64,000 nt of DNA from contig CAYPLR010000001.1 of the NCBI GenBank assembly GCA_964411675.1, positions 54,933-118,932 on the forward strand, given 5' to 3'. Shown here piece by piece: positions 8,580 through 17,484 of this stretch (the first letter of the stretch is position 1; each line of letters opens with the position of its first letter). Position numbers and translations under genes: made by a program. The notes under the pieces were generated by a model, which was given only the letters and a program-made list of their open reading frames with translations, did no database searches and was not told the DNA's origin. Source of the stretch: JAAYBG01 sp964411675 (lineage in GTDB: Bacteria; Bacillota_I; Bacilli_A; ML615J-28; CAG-698).

Positions 8580-9555
8580 ATATTTTCTTTACAACACTTT
8601 CAATGGTGTTTTCGGTGATTTTAAAATCTTTAACTTTACAATTTTGAAATATGTAATTAACAATATCATTGATACTCAATATAGTAGCATCAAAAGATAT
8701 GATTAAAAAGTTTTCATCTTTTTCAAAGGTCAATTTATGATCAAAAGTTGCGTTGAAATTCTCTAGATTAATTCGCTCTGAAGAAGAAATATAAATATGT
8801 CTAATATCACCAAAACGATTTTTAATATTTTTTATCGGCCCATCGTATAAAATGTTTCCTTCATCAATGATGATAATTCTCTTACAAAGCTCAGTGATAT
8901 CATTCATGTCATGAGTAGTCACTATCACGGTTGTATTGAATTTTTTATTAATGTCCTTAATGGCTGTTAATATTTTTTCTTTTACCAGTACGTCAAGCCC
9001 AATGGTTGGTTCATCGAGAAACAATACTTTTGGATTGTGAAGTAAACTAGCAGCTAAATCAGCACGCATTCTTTGTCCCAGGGATAAAGTCCGAGCAGGA
9101 GAATTTAAAAATTTCCCGATATCTAATACTTCTTTGAAATATTCAAAGCGTTCATTCCATTCATCATCGGGAACTTCATAAATGAGTTTCAACAAGCGAA
9201 ACGTTTCAATTAAGGGTAAGTCCCACCACAATTGACTTCGCTGTCCAAAAACAACGCCAATGTTTTTCACAACTTTATTACGGGTTTTAGATTGATAGGG
9301 TTCTAATCCATCAATCAAAATTTGACCACTAGTAGGGGTTAAGATTCCACACATCATTTTTATTGTAGTGGATTTACCTGCTCCATTAGAACCGATATAG
9401 CCTACAATTTCTCCTGGATTGATAGAAAAAGAGATATTATTTACCGCTACAACAGAATCATACTTGTTAGAGAAGAGAGTTTTAATCATCCCTGCAATTC
9501 CTTGTTTTCTAATTGGCTTTTTGAAAATTTTGGTTATATTTTTTACTTCGATCAT
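8560..9555 (-). CDS. ABC exporter ATP-binding protein (COG4586 type)
   Basis: A 331-residue ATPase with Walker A 'GSNGAGKST' (residues 55-63), signature 'LSLGQ' (157-161, followed by RMRADLAA), Walker B 'VLFLDEP' (about 177-183) and the H-loop in 'TTHDM'. The C-terminal 80 residues are the small accessory domain usual for this class. It powers the two permeases encoded downstream. Its ATG overlaps the TGA stop of the TrmB-like regulator gene (ATGA), which suggests that the regulator controls the exporter. Confidence 0.87.
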   Translation of the reverse strand: MIEVKNITKIFKKPIRKQGIAGMIKTLFSNKYDSVVAVNNISFSINPGEIVGYIGSNGAGKSTTIKMMCGILTPTSGQILIDGLEPYQSKTRNKVVKNIGVVFGQRSQLWWDLPLIETFRLLKLIYEVPDDEWNERFEYFKEVLDIGKFLNSPARTLSLGQRMRADLAASLLHNPKVLFLDEPTIGLDVLVKEKILTAIKDINKKFNTTVIVTTHDMNDITELCKRIIIIDEGNILYDGPIKNIKNRFGDIRHIYISSSERINLENFNATFDHKLTFEKDENFLIISFDATILSINDIVNYIFQNCKVKDFKITENTIESVVKKIYEEKSV

Positions 9556-10382
9556 TGTTTTTTCTCCTTATCTTTACCGAAGAATGAGGTATTCTCATTG
9601 AGAGTATTTAAGAACAAATCATCTTGTCCACGAACAAACAGTTTTTTACCTGTTAATTCTTGAAACATATTTTGTATTTTATATAAATAGATATCATGAT
9701 GGATATGTTCACTAACAATTTTAACCATTAAAGAATTATTGGTTACTGTTCCAATCCAATCATCATTTTTATTAACCGCACTAGCAACTAAAACCTCTTT
9801 ATAATCAGAAACGACCATCAATCTTGATGGCTTTTTAGGTCTTCCATAGCCATAAGAATAAGTTTCAATATTTAAATAAGGTAATTCCTGTAAGGAAAAA
9901 CTAAAAACAATGATACGAACATTTTTACTTGCTAGAATTTGAAATTCTTTTGAAAAGAGTTCTAAATCCAAATCACAATTTAAATAGATTTCTTTTTCTG
10001 CTTTTAATAATAACTCTTTTGCTTTTTCTAGATTGGCATCAAAATTAGCGATGTTGAAGAAGTAATTAGTATTGGCATCAGGTTTAATGTCTTGTAAGGA
10101 ATCCTGTAATTCATCAAAGTTTTGATTATAATCCTGTCGTAGTTTTCGAATCAATGTTTCGGGATTTTCAGGATAAAAAGCGTCCTTTGCGGTTGATAAC
10201 TTTAATAAAAATCCTTTAGAATACATCGATTCAACGACTGGATAAATAGAAGATCGAGAAATAGTCAATGCTTTTGCGATATAGTAAACCGTTTGCCCAG
10301 GATTTTCTAAAAGATATAAATAAATTTGTGATTCCTGACGACTCATAATTTTTTCTAGTTTATTCATGATAGATGGATTCAT
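9552..10382 (-). CDS. TrmB-like HTH transcriptional regulator
   Basis: A 276-residue protein. Residues 14-70 form a winged helix ('ESQIYLYLLENPGQTVYYIAK', then 'TISRSSIYPVVESMYSKGFL') of the TrmB/sugar-specific regulator type, followed by a coiled segment and a phospholipase-D-like C-terminal effector fold ('EIYLNCDLDLELF', 'IIVFSFS', 'RLMVVSDYKEVLVAS'). TrmB proteins sense sugars in archaea; bacterial members often lie by ABC transporters. It leads the operon and overlaps the ATPase gene by 4 bases, so autoregulation is likely. Stop codon TGA, which argues for the standard code. Ligand unknown; maltodextrin is plausible since neopullulanase is in the operon. Confidence 0.75.
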   Translation of the reverse strand: MNPSIMNKLEKIMSRQESQIYLYLLENPGQTVYYIAKALTISRSSIYPVVESMYSKGFLLKLSTAKDAFYPENPETLIRKLRQDYNQNFDELQDSLQDIKPDANTNYFFNIANFDANLEKAKELLLKAEKEIYLNCDLDLELFSKEFQILASKNVRIIVFSFSLQELPYLNIETYSYGYGRPKKPSRLMVVSDYKEVLVASAVNKNDDWIGTVTNNSLMVKIVSEHIHHDIYLYKIQNMFQELTGKKLFVRGQDDLFLNTLNENTSFFGKDKEKKQ

Positions 10383-10392
10383 ATATAACCTC

Positions 10393-10411
10393 GTTGTCTA
10401 TATTGTACAAC
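10393..10411. promoter_or_regulatory. Candidate autoregulatory operator of the TrmB-like gene
   Basis: Imperfect dyad with arms GTTGT (10393-10397) and ACAAC (10407-10411) lies just downstream of the -10 box, in the 5' leader of the regulator gene. Position rather than sequence supports an operator. Confidence 0.35.
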
Positions 10412-10413
10412 TA

Positions 10414-10442
10414 ATTATAGACTTGGCTAAAAGGGCTGTCAA
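10414..10442 (-). promoter_or_regulatory. Promoter of the TrmB-exporter-neopullulanase operon
   Basis: Minus-strand consensus TTGACA (10437-10442), 17 bases, TATAAT (10414-10419). As near to ideal as any promoter in the window. Confidence 0.85.
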
Positions 10443-10470
10443 GGCTTTTTTTTGTGAAAACTATTACATG

Positions 10471-10487
10471 TGTGAAAACGTTTGACA
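10471..10487. promoter_or_regulatory. LacI-type operator (cre-like) over the RDD/amylase promoter
   Basis: TGTGAAAACGTTTGACA is a quasi-palindrome (TGT/ACA ends, AAACGTTT core) that matches the LacI/CcpA-type consensus TGWAARCGYTWNCW with about two mismatches. It overlaps the -35 box, as expected for repression. A second TGTGAAAAC copy lies 18 bases upstream (10453-10461). Confidence 0.55.
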
Positions 10488-10510
10488 AAAACACCTATTT
10501 TATATAAAAT
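10482..10510 (+). promoter_or_regulatory. Promoter of the RDD-amylase-DUF1189 operon
   Basis: TTGACA (10482-10487), 17 bases, TAAAAT (10505-10510), 24 bases before the ATG. Confidence 0.75.
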
Positions 10511-10533
10511 AGAATTTATACAAGAGGTAACAT

Positions 10534-11022
10534 ATGAATACATTTGATCGCCGTTTACGGGCATTTTCTATTGATACATCTTTCACTTTTTTCTTAGTAT
10601 TATGTACAATTCCTTTAAATATAGAAGCAAACATTAAAAAGTATCTGGTATTAGCCATCTACTTACTCGTTGCTTTGGTTCCTTATTTGTTTGGAACTGG
10701 TCAAAGTTTTGGAAAAAGAATCCAGAAAATTAAGATTATTAAGAATACTAAAGAATTGGTACCCACTACATTGGAAGTTCCTAATCGCTTTTATTTGGTA
10801 TTAAGGGAATTTGTAAAATGTGCCTTTATTATTCTTAGCTTTGGATTATATATATTAATCGCTGGTATTGTTTCAACAAATCGTGAAGATGGAAGAACGA
10901 TTCATGATTTAATCTTTAAAACTCGGGTTGTGGTACTAACAAGATATGTCACAGATCGAACAGAAATGAGAAGAACTTCATCAGCTGAAAATTCATTGAA
11001 AGGATATAGCCACAATGATTAG
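10534..11022 (+). CDS. RDD family membrane protein
   Basis: A 162-residue membrane protein with RDD signatures: 'RRLRAFSIDTSF' at the N-terminus (Arg, Asp), 'GQSFGKRIQKIKII' in the middle and 'REDGRTIHDLIFKTRVV' near the end. About three hydrophobic segments. RDD proteins are poorly understood; some have been linked to ion transport or stress. It is the first gene of a four-gene run with the surface amylase, the MalA-like protein and a URO-D-fold enzyme, and overlaps the amylase gene by 8 bases. Start ATG preceded by AAGAGGTAA. Confidence 0.8.
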   Translation: MNTFDRRLRAFSIDTSFTFFLVLCTIPLNIEANIKKYLVLAIYLLVALVPYLFGTGQSFGKRIQKIKIIKNTKELVPTTLEVPNRFYLVLREFVKCAFIILSFGLYILIAGIVSTNREDGRTIHDLIFKTRVVVLTRYVTDRTEMRRTSSAENSLKGYSHND

Positions 11023-12607
11023 AAAAATTACAAGTTTTATTTTAATACTATTGATTTTATTTGTATCTCAAGGCTGCAAGAAAGCACCTGATTTAACCGA
11101 GATCAACCCTCGTAATGATGTTTATTATCAAATGCTAGTCCGTAGCTTTGCCGATAGTGATGGGGATGGTATTGGTGATTTTAACGGCATTACAGAGAAA
11201 CTAGATTATTTAGCTGATTTGGGAATCACAGGAATTTGGTTAATGCCCATTCACCCATCACCAACTTATCATGGATATGATGTAATGGACTATTATGATG
11301 TGAATCCTGAATATGGTACATTAGAAGATTTTAAAAACCTATGTCAAGAAGCGAAAGCAAAAGGAATTACCATAATGATTGACTTAGTTATTAATCATAC
11401 GTCGTCCTTACATGAATGGTTTTTAAATGCCTTGGCAGGTGATGAAAAATACAAAGATTACTATGTTTTTACTGACCAAGCGACTACAGGTAAACTAGGC
11501 AGTTGGGGACAAAATATATGGCATAGTGCCAATGGTCAAAAATATTGTGGCTATTTTTCAAATACCATGCCTGATTTGAATTTTTTTAATGAAGATGTTA
11601 TTGAAGAGATTTATCATATTGGTCAGTTTTGGATTGAAAATGGAGTGGGTGGATTCCGCTTAGATGCAGCTCAACATTTCTATGGCACAAATGAATATCT
11701 TGGTTATAGTGTTGACTTTTATGATAATATTTTATTCTTGAAAGATTTTCGTAAAAAAATGAGAGAATATGACCCCAATGTTTATATTACAGGAGAAATC
11801 AATTTATTAACCGAAAGTATTGTAAAAGAATACTTTATAGGTTTAGATTCTCCGCTTGATTTCCCAATAGCAAGTAAAGTGGTAACTGTTGGGGCTAGCA
11901 ATGGAAATTTAAACTATGCAAAGAGTTTGATAAAAATATACGATTCTTATGCAGGATTGGATAGGAACTTTATTAGTGCTCCATTTTTACGGAACCACGA
12001 TGAGAATCGTTTGGCAACAGAATATGATGGAAATATGGATAAACTAAAGCTAGTTGCTGAAATGCTTATGGTTCTTCCTGGCTCACCAATTATTTATTAT
12101 GGGGAAGAGCTGGGTATGTATGGATCAAAATCAAATGGTGAGATATCTAACGGAATTGCTATTTGGGATGAAACAAGAAGACTTCCTATCAATTTCGGAG
12201 ACGAGTATACTACAACATGGTTTCAAGATGAAAAATTTTATGATGTGACTCGTAATAAAGAAATAAAACCAGTCAGTGAGCAGTTGTTAGATCAAGAATC
12301 TTTATTAAATACTTATCGAGCTATTATCAAACTAAGAAATGAAAATGTTGCTTTAAAATATGGTAATTCAATCACTGCTTATGAAAATAATACGAGTCAA
12401 TTGCAGGGATTTTACCGAGAATATCAATATGAAGACATTTATCAAAAAGTATTGATTTTTCATAATTTGTCATTAACAGAACAAACATTACCGATGGTGA
12501 ATGGAACCATCATTTATACTAGTGAAAGACAAGACTTAACCAATATTACAACAATCGCTCCTAAATCAACAATCGTAATTGATGTTAGTGGGGAAAAACA
12601 TGATTAA
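11015..12607 (+). CDS. Surface lipoprotein alpha-amylase (GH13)
   Basis: A 530-residue GH13 enzyme exported as a lipoprotein: Lys/Arg-led hydrophobic stretch, then lipobox 'VSQGC', so lipidated at about Cys22 and held on the outer face of the membrane. Barrel motifs follow: a calcium-binding 'DSDGDGIGDF' loop, 'MIDLVINHTS', 'GGFRLDAAQH' (nucleophile), 'ITGEIN' (acid) and 'RNHDENR'. It would cut starch or long maltodextrins at the cell surface before MalEFG uptake. The start overlaps the RDD gene; the stop overlaps the DUF1189 start by 8 bases, so the three are coupled. Closest functional analogues are oligosaccharide-type GH13 lipoproteins of Firmicutes. Confidence 0.88.
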   Translation: MIRKITSFILILLILFVSQGCKKAPDLTEINPRNDVYYQMLVRSFADSDGDGIGDFNGITEKLDYLADLGITGIWLMPIHPSPTYHGYDVMDYYDVNPEYGTLEDFKNLCQEAKAKGITIMIDLVINHTSSLHEWFLNALAGDEKYKDYYVFTDQATTGKLGSWGQNIWHSANGQKYCGYFSNTMPDLNFFNEDVIEEIYHIGQFWIENGVGGFRLDAAQHFYGTNEYLGYSVDFYDNILFLKDFRKKMREYDPNVYITGEINLLTESIVKEYFIGLDSPLDFPIASKVVTVGASNGNLNYAKSLIKIYDSYAGLDRNFISAPFLRNHDENRLATEYDGNMDKLKLVAEMLMVLPGSPIIYYGEELGMYGSKSNGEISNGIAIWDETRRLPINFGDEYTTTWFQDEKFYDVTRNKEIKPVSEQLLDQESLLNTYRAIIKLRNENVALKYGNSITAYENNTSQLQGFYREYQYEDIYQKVLIFHNLSLTEQTLPMVNGTIIYTSERQDLTNITTIAPKSTIVIDVSGEKHD

Positions 12608-13520
12608 AATCTTTATCAATAGTTTTTCTTTTAGAAAAATATTTCAAAATGGAAATGCTTCTTGGAAACATATTATTGCTTATTTTTTGCTCATTGTTTT
12701 AATTACTAGTTTTCCATTAAACTATCAAATTTTTCAAAATGATGGTTGGAAAGGCTTAAACACCATTACGATGGGAATTCGAGAGGTTACCCCTAGTTGG
12801 TTTCCCAACGAATTACCCAATGATGTCGCCCTTTCTAAAAGTGGTTTATATACTCCTGTAGAAACATCTTATTATTATGAAGCTACACTACCGGATAATA
12901 CGAGTTATCAATTTGTGATTAATCCACAGAGTGTAAATGAAAAAGATGATTTTACAACTGTTTATACAGAAGAAGGAATCGCGACAAAAGATACGAATGG
13001 AGTTACAATCATCACTCCTTACCAAAAAGCAATTGTGCTTTGCAAAGATAGAATGTTATATTATGATAATTCTAAGGAACCGATAGTGGGTAACTATAAC
13101 CATATTGAAGAAGTGGTTCATTTTACTGAATTAAAAAGCATGGAAAAATTTGCCGCTTTAACATTATTACTGGATGCAATTGATGGAGGCTTTAATCAGT
13201 ATATGGTTTTTTCAAATATTCTGATTAACACATTAACACAGTTATCGATGAACTTAATTATGATTGTGATCATTGCAGCGATATTCTTACTCATTAGAAT
13301 CAAGTATAAGAAAGTGACCAATTATCATCAAAACATAGGAATCTTAACTTCTGCTATGACCATTCCTTCTATTTTAAGTTTTATTATTGGTATTATTGGA
13401 ATGATTGAAATCAATTCTTTTGGCGTTGTATTGTTTCAATTATTGACTCCACTAATTGCCATAGGAGCGATTTATTTAGGCTCTGGAGAAAAAGACATCA
13501 GTATTAAATATACTGCGTAA
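12600..13520 (+). CDS. DUF1189 family membrane protein (MalA/YvdJ-like, maltodextrin utilisation)
   Basis: A 306-residue membrane protein resembling DUF1189, the family of pneumococcal MalA and Bacillus YvdJ, which is encoded in maltodextrin operons but has no defined biochemistry. Seen: an N-terminal amphipathic start 'SFSFRKIFQ', a first membrane segment ('IIAYFLLIVLITSFPL'), about 150 extracytoplasmic residues, and a cluster of three segments near the C-terminus. The start at 12600 is chosen over 12579 because GTGGGGAAAA precedes it and it lines up with the family start. Its location after a surface amylase fits the family's link to maltodextrins. Confidence 0.65.
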   Translation: MIKIFINSFSFRKIFQNGNASWKHIIAYFLLIVLITSFPLNYQIFQNDGWKGLNTITMGIREVTPSWFPNELPNDVALSKSGLYTPVETSYYYEATLPDNTSYQFVINPQSVNEKDDFTTVYTEEGIATKDTNGVTIITPYQKAIVLCKDRMLYYDNSKEPIVGNYNHIEEVVHFTELKSMEKFAALTLLLDAIDGGFNQYMVFSNILINTLTQLSMNLIMIVIIAAIFLLIRIKYKKVTNYHQNIGILTSAMTIPSILSFIIGIIGMIEINSFGVVLFQLLTPLIAIGAIYLGSGEKDISIKYTA

Positions 13521-13547
13521 TCTTATCAAGAAAATGGAAAGAAGAAC

Positions 13548-14540
13548 ATGAAAAAATGGATTGAATACCAATTGAAAAATAAACAGTTAACAATGCCAAT
13601 ATTAACATTTCCTTGTACTCAGTTGATCAATTGTACAGTTGATCAATTGGTTCATGATAGTGATTTACAAGCACAAGGAATGGCAGAAATCGCAAAAAGA
13701 TATCCTATGAGTGCTTGTTTGACGATGATGGATTTATCGGTAGAAGCAGAAGCCTTTGGTGCCGAAGTTAGATTTTCCTCAACGGAAGTACCAACTGTGG
13801 TTGGCTCGTTACTAGCTAATATCGATGCAGCAAAAGAATTAAAAATTCCGAAAGTTGGAGAGAAACGAACAAAAACATATTTGGACGCCGTCGAAAAAGT
13901 GAAAAAAATGGTAGTTGATCGTCCTATATTTGCTGGGGTTACTGGCCCATTTACGCTAGCGGGTAGATTAATGGATATGACAGAAATCATGGTTAATTGT
14001 TATCTCGATCCTGAATTTGTTCATTTAACGTTAGAAAAAATGGTAGAGTTTTTAATCTCATATATTTTAGAGTATAAAAAGCGAGGAGCCAATGGAATTA
14101 TTATGGCTGAACCTGCAGCTGGTTTACTTTCCCCTAATTTATGCGAAGAATTTTCTTCAAAGTATATAAAGAGAATTAAAGAGGCTGTTGGGGATGATGA
14201 ATTTATTTTTATTTATCATAATTGTGGGAATGTAAAACCATTGTTACAAAGTATTTTTACCATTGGTGCAGATGCTTACCACTTTGGGAATGCTACGAAT
14301 CTAGTAGATGTATTAGTGAATTCTCCTAAAGATGTTCTGATTATGGGAAATATTCATCCTGTCCATGAGTTTGATAAAGGAACCCCTGAAAGTATGAAAC
14401 AAGCAGTCACTACCTTATTAGACGTTTGTAATCAATACCATAATTTTGTAATCTCTTCAGGATGTGATATTCCTGCTCAAAGTAAATTAGAAAATATTGA
14501 TGCTTATTTTAAGGAAATCACACATTACTATCAAAAGTAG
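13548..14540 (+). CDS. Uroporphyrinogen decarboxylase-fold methyltransferase (MtaA/CmuA-like)
   Basis: A 330-residue URO-D-family barrel. It has the zinc-type ligands of corrinoid-dependent methyltransferases rather than of HemE: 'YHNCGN' (His-x-Cys) and 'SSGCDIP' (Cys) near the C-terminus, plus 'GVTGPFTLAGRL' and 'IIMAEPAAGLLSP'. Such enzymes move methyl groups between a corrinoid protein and a thiol acceptor. No corrinoid-binding partner is adjacent, so the substrate is unknown. It follows the maltodextrin genes by only 27 bases and probably shares their transcript, an odd pairing. The preferred start has GGAAAGAAGAAC upstream. A strong bidirectional terminator follows. Confidence 0.72.
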   Translation: MKKWIEYQLKNKQLTMPILTFPCTQLINCTVDQLVHDSDLQAQGMAEIAKRYPMSACLTMMDLSVEAEAFGAEVRFSSTEVPTVVGSLLANIDAAKELKIPKVGEKRTKTYLDAVEKVKKMVVDRPIFAGVTGPFTLAGRLMDMTEIMVNCYLDPEFVHLTLEKMVEFLISYILEYKKRGANGIIMAEPAAGLLSPNLCEEFSSKYIKRIKEAVGDDEFIFIYHNCGNVKPLLQSIFTIGADAYHFGNATNLVDVLVNSPKDVLIMGNIHPVHEFDKGTPESMKQAVTTLLDVCNQYHNFVISSGCDIPAQSKLENIDAYFKEITHYYQK

Positions 14541-14573
14541 AGTTTTCTCTATGGATAGAAAAATACAATAAAA

Positions 14574-14605
14574 AAAGTCCATCAGAATACAAACTGATGG
14601 ACTTT
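14574..14605. terminator. Bidirectional terminator between the URO-D-fold gene and pullulanase gene
   Basis: Perfect 12-bp stem, AAAGTCCATCAG (14574-14585) with CTGATGGACTTT (14594-14605), 8-base loop, between converging genes. Confidence 0.9.
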
Positions 14606-14611
14606 ACTTTA

Positions 14612-17410
14612 TTAGTCAATGATAAAAAATTTTTTTCTACGGAAGAAAGTCAATATAAACAAAGCCATGGACATTGATACATAATTGATGATGCTTCCTG
14701 AAGCACAACTTGAGCATCCTGGTGCAATTATTCTTTCTCCTTGATATAAAATCACTGTTTCTGAAGCAAAGATATTGATTGTTGATCCTTCTTCATAGGT
14801 TTTAAAAGAAGTGGTCGAAACTTTTGTATTGTTAGCGACTAAATTCCATACTCCAGCAGGAAGATTCACAGTAACTAATTGTTTGTTACAATTATTATGG
14901 ATGACTAAGATGGTTCCCCACGTATCATTATTTGCATAATTAGAAATCGTATAAGCAATAACGCCTTCCACATCTTCATATAAGAAATCAACATGATTAA
15001 TCACTTCTTCAGCTGTGGTTATTCTAAATGCAGGATGAGCTTTCCGTAAAGAAATCAATCCTTTATAGTATTCAAAGCAAGCTAAGTTTTCTTCTTTTGC
15101 TTTTAAATCCCAACGTAATTGATTGGTTGAATCAGGAGATTCATAAGAGTTTCCATCATATCCACCTCCTACTTTTGGTTTTGAGCGCAAAAATTCAACA
15201 CCAGCATGTAAGAAAACAATTCCTTGGGAAGTAAGAACGATTGCATTTGCTTGCTTTTGCATGTCATCGCGTAAGTCTCTTTGTTTTGATGTTGTAGATA
15301 AGATGATTTTATCGTATAAAGTATTATTATCATGAGCACTTACATAATTGATTGTTTTTGTTGGAGAGGTATGCCAGAACATCGTATTAGATAAACCCTT
15401 GCTGGTTACATCAGGATGTTCAACACCACCAACAATACCATATTTTACTTTATTGATCACATCACTTTTTACATTTCCTTGAATGAAACCTTTGTCAGTA
15501 CCAGCAAAGACAGAACCTTTGATACCATCACGAATTTCATCATTAAAAGCACCAACACTAGGCATATCGACTAAGTTAATTTTATCAGCAGCAATTGTTG
15601 TATCAATTGGTGTAGCTCCACCATTCCATGGCTCACCATAAATTAAAATATTTTCATCAATTTCATGAAGCTTTTGTACAATTAAATTCATCGTAGTAAC
15701 ATCGTGAAGAGCCATCAAGTCAAATCGGAAGCCTGATAGATTGTATTCTGTCGCCCAAAACACAACAGAATCAACCATGAATTTTCTCATCATATATCGT
15801 TCTGATGCCGTTTCATTACCGGTTCCACTACCATTACTGAAAGATCCATCGTCATTCATTCTAAAATAATAACCAGGAAGAATCAAATTGAAGTTTGAAT
15901 CTGCACTTTTTCCTGTATGATTATAAACTACATCCATGATGACACCGATGTTATTATTATTGAAAGCTGTTGTTGTTTGCTTTAATTCTATCACACGTTT
16001 CATACCATCAAATGGATTGGTAGAGTAAGATCCTTCAGGAACATTGAAATTGATTGGCATATAACCCCAATTGAAGCTATTTTTTGGATCAGCTTCATCG
16101 ATAACTCCAAAATCAAACATAGGTAGCAACTGTACATGGGTAACACCCAATTCTTTAATATGGTCAAATCCAGTGGTAACCCCTTCATAGGTAGTACCTT
16201 CCACTGTTAATCCTAAGAATTTTCCACGATATTCTTCAGGACCATTCCAGCTTGTATGAGTTGTTAAGTCACGAACATGGAGTTCATAAATAATAGCATC
16301 GGTTGGAGAGGATATATTGTTTGCTCGTTTTTGATAAGCAAATCCTTCTGGATTAATTTTTTCAAAATCAATAATCAATCCTCGTAATCCATTAACTCCA
16401 GCACTTTTTGCATAAGGATCAATGACTTCACTGGTTGTTAAGCCATTGGTAACTGAATAGGTATAATAGGTTCCATGTAAGTTACTTGGAAGACTAATTT
16501 GCCAAGTACCTTTCATGCTTTTTACCATATTGATTGTTTCATCTGGTTTGTTAGTACCACCATTTTCTTCTGGAGTTCCAGTAGAATATAAATTTAAAAC
16601 GACTTTACTTGATATGGGTGCCCACAAACGGAAGGATGTTGAATTCTCTTTTACAACAACTCCTAGATCATCACCATCATAAGCATAGGCTTCTTCAAAA
16701 GCAGGAGAATCATAAATTCCATCATAGGTAATCTGATAGGACTTTAAACCATCTGGAAGTTTTGCTTTTAGAATATAAGATTTGTTGAAATCTAAAATAC
16801 TACTGATTTTGATTTCACCATTGATTCCATTGATTGTTGTCGTGTAATCTTTTGGTTCAATACCATCAATTTCTAAGTGTATGGCATCTGGTTCAACAAC
16901 CGTTGTTAATGAAAAGACAATCGTTGTTTCTTCTTTAAAAAAAGCATACCTGATTTTATCTGTTTTATCTGGCCCGTTTGGGTCATCTATACTTGTTCCA
17001 ATTCTTTCATCAGCTTCTACCAAATATACATGCATAATTCCATCCTCACTACTTTCTTTTATAGTTATAAAACGATCTGCACTTACATCCTTAATCCAGG
17101 AATCTCCTTTTCGAACAATAAAACCGATTACTGTGCTATCTTTTAGGATATCTATTGTTAAATCAATGGTAGCAACAGCACCAAAATCATCGAGAATGAT
17201 TTTATCATTTTCATCAACGTCAAACTTATAGGCTGCTCCTTCTTTGTTTGATGGGGCTTTTTGCCAAATCCATAAATCCCAACCATCTTTATAATCAGCA
17301 TTATACCGAAAGTAATGAACCTTTAAGGTTACTACCGGAGTATCAGCTTTTACAATAGCTGGTGTTAGAAGTAGGAAAAAAGCACTAATAATTAGTAATA
17401 TTTTTTTCAT
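14612..17410 (-). CDS. pulA: Secreted, C-terminally anchored type I pullulanase
   Basis: A 932-residue enzyme cutting alpha-1,6 branches of starch or pullulan outside the cell. Order: signal peptide (cleavage near 'VKA-DT'), CBM41/pullulanase-associated domain (about 25-140, 'DLWIWQ'), beta domains including CBM48-like 'FRLWAP', then the GH13_14 barrel with 'FNWGYMP' (variant of YNWGYDP, about 445), 'DVVYNHTG', 'GFRFDLMALHD' (nucleophile, about 560), 'YGEPWNGG' (acid, about 592) and 'SAHDNNTLYDK' (about 692). The end is Cys-rich 'GCSSC', one membrane segment and 'FRRKKFF', a sorting-signal layout shared with two other proteins here. ATG at 17410 follows GGAGG; a longer frame would need TTG. 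Confidence 0.92.
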   Translation of the reverse strand: MKKILLIISAFFLLLTPAIVKADTPVVTLKVHYFRYNADYKDGWDLWIWQKAPSNKEGAAYKFDVDENDKIILDDFGAVATIDLTIDILKDSTVIGFIVRKGDSWIKDVSADRFITIKESSEDGIMHVYLVEADERIGTSIDDPNGPDKTDKIRYAFFKEETTIVFSLTTVVEPDAIHLEIDGIEPKDYTTTINGINGEIKISSILDFNKSYILKAKLPDGLKSYQITYDGIYDSPAFEEAYAYDGDDLGVVVKENSTSFRLWAPISSKVVLNLYSTGTPEENGGTNKPDETINMVKSMKGTWQISLPSNLHGTYYTYSVTNGLTTSEVIDPYAKSAGVNGLRGLIIDFEKINPEGFAYQKRANNISSPTDAIIYELHVRDLTTHTSWNGPEEYRGKFLGLTVEGTTYEGVTTGFDHIKELGVTHVQLLPMFDFGVIDEADPKNSFNWGYMPINFNVPEGSYSTNPFDGMKRVIELKQTTTAFNNNNIGVIMDVVYNHTGKSADSNFNLILPGYYFRMNDDGSFSNGSGTGNETASERYMMRKFMVDSVVFWATEYNLSGFRFDLMALHDVTTMNLIVQKLHEIDENILIYGEPWNGGATPIDTTIAADKINLVDMPSVGAFNDEIRDGIKGSVFAGTDKGFIQGNVKSDVINKVKYGIVGGVEHPDVTSKGLSNTMFWHTSPTKTINYVSAHDNNTLYDKIILSTTSKQRDLRDDMQKQANAIVLTSQGIVFLHAGVEFLRSKPKVGGGYDGNSYESPDSTNQLRWDLKAKEENLACFEYYKGLISLRKAHPAFRITTAEEVINHVDFLYEDVEGVIAYTISNYANNDTWGTILVIHNNCNKQLVTVNLPAGVWNLVANNTKVSTTSFKTYEEGSTINIFASETVILYQGERIIAPGCSSCASGSIINYVSMSMALFILTFFRRKKFFIID

Positions 17411-17454
17411 AAAAACCTCCAAGTTTGTAATATCTAAAAAATACTTATAAATAT

Positions 17455-17484
17455 ATGATACAACAACTGATTTTTATAATCAAG
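17455..17484 (-). promoter_or_regulatory. Promoter of pulA
   Basis: Minus-strand TTGATT (17479-17484), 18 bases, TATCAT (17455-17460). The -35 box lies inside the left operator of the divergent control region. Confidence 0.6.
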
